A DNA stretch of 9,821 nucleotides, from NCBI GenBank assembly GCA_964369215.1, contig CAYJEZ010000095.1, positions 1 through 9,821 on the forward strand, given 5' to 3'. Positions 6,317-9,821 of this stretch are shown one piece after another. This DNA comes from SIG603 sp964369215. Its GTDB lineage: Bacteria; Bacillota; Clostridia; Oscillospirales; Acutalibacteraceae. Below the pieces are notes generated by a model that saw only the letters and a list, made by a program, of their open reading frames with translations, ran no database searches and was not told where the DNA came from. The stretch's first letter is position 1; each line of letters starts with the position of its first letter. The position numbers and the translations under genes are program-made.

Positions 6317-7555
6317 GTGGTATATGTAGCCGTTCTTGGTCACGGAGTTGTAGGCTCTGGAGTATTAGAAGTAATGCTTAATAATAATGATAGCATTAAC
6401 AAAAGAGCACAAGAAACTTTAGCAGTTAAACATATTTTAGATATTAGAGATTTTGAAGATTTAGAGTATAAAAATCTTTTTACTAAAAATTTTGATGATA
6501 TAATAAACGATGACGAAGTTAAGATTATAGTAGAGGTTATGGGTGGAATAACCCCTGCATATGATTATGTAAAGGCGAGCTTGTTGGCAGGTAAAAGTGT
6601 TGTTACATCTAATAAAGAGCTTGTAGCTACTAAAGGCGACGAGCTTATAGACATAGCAAAGAAAAACAATGTTAACTTTTTCTTTGAGGCAAGCGTAGGT
6701 GGTGGCGTGCCAATAATAAGGCCTATTACACAATGCCTAGCAGCTAATGAAGTTAGTGAAATTGCAGGAATTTTAAATGGAACAACAAACTTTATTTTAA
6801 CAAAAATGATTAGAGAAAAAATGGAGTTTAGCGCTGCTTTAGCACTAGCACAAGAGCTAGGCTATGCAGAAAGAGATCCATCAGCAGATGTAGACGGGCA
6901 CGACGCTTGCAGAAAAATTTGCATTTTGGCTGACTTAGTTTATGGTAGACACGTCAATCCAAACTTAGTAAAAACCCAAGGTATTACAAAAATTTCATTA
7001 ACAGACGTTGATTACGCAAAAGCTTGGGGTGGTGTTATTAAGCTTATTGGAAATGTTAAAAAGCTTGAAAATGGAAAAATAAATATTTTTGTAGCCCCAA
7101 TGTTTATACAAAAAGACAGTCAATTAGCTGGTGTTGACGACGTATTTAACGGAATTTTAGTTAGAGGAGACGCAACTGGTGACGTTGTGTTTTATGGCAA
7201 GGGTGCAGGTAAACTTCCTACCGCCAGTGCAGTTGTAGCGGATGTTATTGACTGTGTTAAACATTTTGAGAAAAGAAAAAATGTTTATTGGGATAAAGAG
7301 GTAGAAAATTACATAGATTACAGTGCGAAACATTCTTTCTTCATTAGAGCAATTTCAAACAATAAAGAAGAAATGATAAATGAAATTAAGGCAGAGTTTG
7401 CTGATTGCGAATTCTTGCAAGTTAAAAAACCAAGCGATAACGAAGTAGGATTTACAGTAGTAGACTTTACAGATGATGAAATTGTAAAAAAAGCAGAGGA
7501 ACTTAAAAAACTAGATATAATTGCTGAAAGTATTATTAAAATTTCAGATTTATAA
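6317..7555 (+). CDS. hom: Homoserine dehydrogenase
   Basis: Reduces aspartate-4-semialdehyde to homoserine with NAD(P)H, the branch point to threonine, isoleucine and methionine. 412 residues. The nucleotide-binding loop GHGVVGSG is at 8-15, TSNKELVA with N99-K100 follows, then FEASVGGGVPII and GILNGTTNFILTKM. The substrate/catalytic signature GYAERDPSADVDGHDACRK at 182-200 contains E185, D196 and K200, matching yeast E208, D219 and K223 in spacing. The last about 75 residues (from HSFFIRAI) look like a divergent ACT-type regulatory domain, so threonine feedback inhibition is plausible but not shown. The start is GTG at 6317, with GAGAGGA about 11 bases upstream; the ATG at 6306 is out of frame and stops after seven codons. 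Asd, thrB and thrC are not in the window. Confidence 0.97.
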   Translation: MVYVAVLGHGVVGSGVLEVMLNNNDSINKRAQETLAVKHILDIRDFEDLEYKNLFTKNFDDIINDDEVKIIVEVMGGITPAYDYVKASLLAGKSVVTSNKELVATKGDELIDIAKKNNVNFFFEASVGGGVPIIRPITQCLAANEVSEIAGILNGTTNFILTKMIREKMEFSAALALAQELGYAERDPSADVDGHDACRKICILADLVYGRHVNPNLVKTQGITKISLTDVDYAKAWGGVIKLIGNVKKLENGKINIFVAPMFIQKDSQLAGVDDVFNGILVRGDATGDVVFYGKGAGKLPTASAVVADVIDCVKHFEKRKNVYWDKEVENYIDYSAKHSFFIRAISNNKEEMINEIKAEFADCEFLQVKKPSDNEVGFTVVDFTDDEIVKKAEELKKLDIIAESIIKISDL

Positions 7556-7581
7556 TTCATTTTTAGAAGGGCGGTATATTA

Positions 7582-8799
7582 ATGGCATTAATAGTGCAAA
7601 AATTTGGTGGCTCATCTGTTAAAGACGCCGAGAGAATATTTAATGTTGCTGATATTGTGACTAAAACTTATAAAGAAGGAAACGACGTTGTAGTTGTTGT
7701 CTCTGCACAAGGAGACACCACTGACGACTTGATTGAAAAAGCCGGGGAGATAAACCCTAGGGCCTCTAAAAGAGAGACAGATATGTTATTATCTGCAGGA
7801 GAGCAAATATCGGCTTCGCTATTATCAATGGCTATAGAGAAAATGGGATTTCCTGTAATATCTTTACTTGGTTGGCAAGCAGGATTTAGTACTTCTTCAG
7901 ATTACGGAAGTGCTAGAATTAAAAAAGTAAAGCCAGACAGAATTAGAAAAGAGTTAGATAAGAAAAATATAGTTGTTGTTACAGGCTTTCAAGGTATTAA
8001 CAGATATGACGATATGACAACTTTAGGCAGAGGTGGCTCAGACACAAGCGCAGTTGCAATAGCAGCCTCTATGAAGGCGGATTTGTGCCAAATATATACT
8101 GATGTTAACGGTGTATACACAGCAGACCCTAGAAAAGTGCCAAAAGCAAAAAAACTTGATGTTATTTCTTACGACGAAATGTTAGAACTTGCAACTTTGG
8201 GTGCACAAGTGCTAAACAATCGCTCGGTGGAAATGGCGAAAAAATATCAAATAGAATTAGAAGTACTTTCAAGCCTCACAAGAGAGCCTGGTACAATTGT
8301 TAAGGAGGATATTAGAGTGGAAAAAATGTTAATTAACGGTGTGGCAAAAGACGATAAAATTGCAAGAATATCAATAATTGGGGTTCCCGACAAACCGGGT
8401 TTAGCTTTTAAAATTTTCTCAAAATTATCCGCAAAAGATGTAAACGTTGATATCATTCTTCAATCAATTGGTAGAAACGGCACTAAAGATATTAGCTTTA
8501 CAGTTGAAGACTTAAAACTTCAAACAGTTTTAGAAGTTTTAGATGGCTATGTGGAGCTTATTGGTGCTAACAGCATTGTAACAGACAATAACGTTGCTAA
8601 AGTTTCTATAGTAGGAGCAGGTATGGAAAGTCACCCAGGTGTTGCTGCAGAGATGTTTGAGGCACTTTTTGAGAAAGACATTAACATACAAATGATTTCA
8701 ACAAGTGAGATTAAAATTTCTGTGCTTATAGATAAAAAAGACGGTGACAGAGCTGTTTCAGCTATTCACAGTAAATTTTTTGAGAATGGATTAGACTAA
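7582..8799 (+). CDS. lysC: Aspartate kinase, LysC type with two C-terminal ACT domains
   Basis: Phosphorylates aspartate to aspartyl-4-phosphate, the first step to lysine, threonine, methionine and diaminopimelate. 405 residues. The kinase domain (about 1-240) has KFGGSS at 7-12, VVVVSAQGDTTDDL, LSAGEQISASLL, TLGRGGSDTSA at 147-157 and IYTDVNGVYTADPR. Two ACT domains follow, beginning about ISIIGVPDKPGLAF and VSIVGAGMESHPGVAA. Length and layout match B. subtilis aspartokinase II (408 residues), which is lysine-sensitive; effector specificity here is inference. ATG 7582 has AGAAGGGCGG seven bases upstream, and the gene sits 26 bases after hom, indicating co-transcription. An internal ribosome site and start lie at 8302-8319, predicting a second product. 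No lysine riboswitch is seen upstream. Confidence 0.97.
   Translation: MALIVQKFGGSSVKDAERIFNVADIVTKTYKEGNDVVVVVSAQGDTTDDLIEKAGEINPRASKRETDMLLSAGEQISASLLSMAIEKMGFPVISLLGWQAGFSTSSDYGSARIKKVKPDRIRKELDKKNIVVVTGFQGINRYDDMTTLGRGGSDTSAVAIAASMKADLCQIYTDVNGVYTADPRKVPKAKKLDVISYDEMLELATLGAQVLNNRSVEMAKKYQIELEVLSSLTREPGTIVKEDIRVEKMLINGVAKDDKIARISIIGVPDKPGLAFKIFSKLSAKDVNVDIILQSIGRNGTKDISFTVEDLKLQTVLEVLDGYVELIGANSIVTDNNVAKVSIVGAGMESHPGVAAEMFEALFEKDINIQMISTSEIKISVLIDKKDGDRAVSAIHSKFFENGLD
8302..8319 (+). promoter_or_regulatory. Internal ribosome binding site and GTG start inside lysC (beta subunit)
   Basis: AAGGAGG at 8302-8308 is followed after 8 bases by an in-frame GTG at 8317 (residue 246), and an in-frame ATG lies at 8326. 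Translation from GTG would give a 160-residue protein made of the two ACT domains. B. subtilis LysC is known to produce a beta subunit of about 163 residues from a start at the corresponding position. Confidence 0.75.
8317..8799 (+). CDS. Predicted aspartate kinase beta subunit from internal start (nested in lysC)
   Basis: This is the in-frame 3' part of lysC, read from the internal GTG: 160 residues containing both ACT domains and no kinase domain. In B. subtilis aspartokinase II and Corynebacterium LysC an alpha2beta2 enzyme forms from such overlapping products, with the ACT regions binding the feedback effector. Here the evidence is the strong internal Shine-Dalgarno sequence at normal spacing plus the matching position in the B. 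subtilis protein. Confidence 0.6.
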   Translation: MEKMLINGVAKDDKIARISIIGVPDKPGLAFKIFSKLSAKDVNVDIILQSIGRNGTKDISFTVEDLKLQTVLEVLDGYVELIGANSIVTDNNVAKVSIVGAGMESHPGVAAEMFEALFEKDINIQMISTSEIKISVLIDKKDGDRAVSAIHSKFFENGLD

Positions 8800-8813
8800 T
8801 AGATTTTTATAGA

Positions 8814-8838
8814 TTTCCCTCACCTATGGTGGGGGAAA
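8814..8838 (+). other. GC-rich hairpin between lysC and the dehydratase gene
   Basis: TTTCCCTCACC (8814-8824) pairs with GGTGGGGGAAA (8828-8838) with one G-T wobble and a 3-base loop TAT. It fills the centre of the 73-base gap. The following bases are T-rich but interrupted (CTGTTGTATTATTTT), so it is at best a weak terminator/attenuator. It may instead protect or process the mRNA. Confidence 0.6.
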
Positions 8839-8872
8839 CTGTTGTATTATTTTGCATTGAAAGGTTTGAGTT

Positions 8873-9821
8873 ATGATGAAGTTAAAAAGTCAAGAGGTAA
8901 GAGCGCTTTCGCCAGAGATGGATCCATTAAGAATTGGTATGGGTTGGACTGTTGAAGACTTAAGTAAACCACAAATTTTAGTAGAAAGCACATTCGGAGA
9001 TAGCCACCCTGGCAGTGCGCATTTATTCGAGCTTGGTGAAATAGCTGTTAATGCAGTGAATAAGAGCGGTGCAAAGGCTGCAAGGTATTTTGCTACCGAC
9101 ATTTGTGACGGAATGGCACAGGGTCACGACGGAATAAATTACTCGCTTGTAAGCCGAGAGACTATTACAAATTTAATTGAAATCCACGCTGGTGCTACAG
9201 GATTTGACGGTGGGGTTTTTATTTGCAGCTGCGACAAAGGAGTTCCAGCGCATTTAATGGCAGTTGGTAGAACAAACTTGCCAGTTGTTATTGTTACTGG
9301 TGGAGTTATGGACGCAGGACCAGACCTGTTAACCTTAGAGCAAATTGGAAAGTACTCTGCAATGCACCAAAGAGGGGAGATAACAGACGAAAAGTTTGAG
9401 TACTATAAGCATAACGCATGTCCATCTTGCGGTGCATGTAGCTTTATGGGAACTGCATCTACAATGCAGGTTATAGCAGAAGCTTTAGGGCTTATGATAC
9501 CAGGAACTGCTTTAATGCCAGCTACTTGCAAAGACTTAAATGATGTAGCCAAAGATGCTGGAGAATTAGCAGTTAAGCTTGCTCTTAAAGGAGTAAAAGC
9601 AAGTGATATTGTCACTAAAAAAAGTTTTGAGAATGCAATTATGGTACACGCTGCAATTTCTGGCTCTACAAACAGCTTGCTACATATTCCGTCAATTGCA
9701 CATGAATTTGGAATAGAAATTGACGCAGATATGTTTGACAGAATGAATAGAGGAGCTAGGTATCTCTTAGACATTCGCCCTGCTGGTAAATGGCCGGCAC
9801 AATTTTTCTATTATGCTGGCG
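8873..9821 (+). CDS. IlvD/Edd-family dehydratase (YjhG/YagF-like), 3' end outside the window
   Basis: The first 316 codons of an iron-sulfur dehydratase of the IlvD/Edd family, which removes water from dihydroxy or sugar acids. Family segments seen: CDGMAQGHDGINYSLVSRE at 78-96, CSCDKGVPAHLMA at 118-130, CPSCGACSFMGTASTM at 183-198 and VHAAISGSTNSLLHIPSIAH at 258-277. The N-terminal GMGWTVEDL and the absence of a Cys in the early STFGDSHPG segment resemble D-xylonate dehydratases YjhG/YagF rather than E. coli IlvD. C78, C120 and C186 or C189 are candidate cluster ligands. Placement after hom-lysC favours dihydroxy-acid dehydratase (isoleucine/valine synthesis), but a sugar-acid substrate is possible. 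ATG 8873 (or 8876) follows GAAAGG at 8859-8864 by 8 bases. It is probably in the lysC operon, subject to the intervening hairpin. Confidence 0.9.
   Translation, partial: MMKLKSQEVRALSPEMDPLRIGMGWTVEDLSKPQILVESTFGDSHPGSAHLFELGEIAVNAVNKSGAKAARYFATDICDGMAQGHDGINYSLVSRETITNLIEIHAGATGFDGGVFICSCDKGVPAHLMAVGRTNLPVVIVTGGVMDAGPDLLTLEQIGKYSAMHQRGEITDEKFEYYKHNACPSCGACSFMGTASTMQVIAEALGLMIPGTALMPATCKDLNDVAKDAGELAVKLALKGVKASDIVTKKSFENAIMVHAAISGSTNSLLHIPSIAHEFGIEIDADMFDRMNRGARYLLDIRPAGKWPAQFFYYAG

Noticed and set aside
6306..6329. ATG at 6306 as hom start
   Set aside because: It is in another frame and reaches a stop within seven codons; GTG 6317 gives the full dinucleotide-binding N-terminus.
9403..9774. 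Antisense open frame of 123 codons over the dehydratase gene
   Set aside because: It is a shadow of the conserved IlvD/Edd coding frame; its translation has no recognisable domain.

Overview
The window looks like chromosomal DNA of an endospore-forming, low-GC Firmicute of the class Clostridia, probably a Lachnospiraceae-like lineage. The support is AT-rich sequence with strong AAAGGAG/GGAGG-type ribosome binding sites, a clostridial-type alpha/beta small acid-soluble spore protein (SASP), a protein ending in a BofC-C-like domain, a UPF0735 (PheB) ACT protein and a B. subtilis-like LysC. Genus-level placement is inference.

Left part, minus strand (1-3016). A PAS-PAS-GGDEF-GAF diguanylate cyclase runs off the left edge and starts at 1915. 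A strong terminator (2040-2081) separates it from a 60-residue SASP gene (2112-2294), which has an unusually foldable leader at 2316-2377. Further upstream is a possible 33-codon mini-ORF. Then comes a membrane-anchored protein with a BofC-C-like C-terminal domain (2582-3016).

Middle, plus strand (3160-5752). Divergent from the BofC-like gene is a class A penicillin-binding protein with intact glycosyltransferase and transpeptidase motifs and a proline/threonine tail built from six 9-residue repeats. It ends at a clear terminator.

Right part, plus strand (5826-9821). A probable transcription unit of four genes: PheB-like HTH-ACT protein, homoserine dehydrogenase, aspartate kinase, and an IlvD/Edd-family dehydratase cut by the window end. 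LysC and Hom catalyse the first and third steps from aspartate to homoserine. A dihydroxy-acid dehydratase would act later in isoleucine/valine synthesis, so the cluster reads as aspartate-family and branched-chain amino-acid synthesis with ACT-domain feedback control. The dehydratase, however, resembles the YjhG/YagF sugar-acid clade more than classical IlvD, so its substrate is open. lysC carries an in-frame internal start with a strong Shine-Dalgarno sequence, predicting a separate regulatory beta subunit.

I see no mobile element, CRISPR array, tRNA or rRNA, and no convincing novel multi-gene system. The best leads are small: the altered protease site and folded leader of the SASP gene, the BofC-like protein with a doubtful start codon, the internal lysC start, and the clade of the dehydratase.
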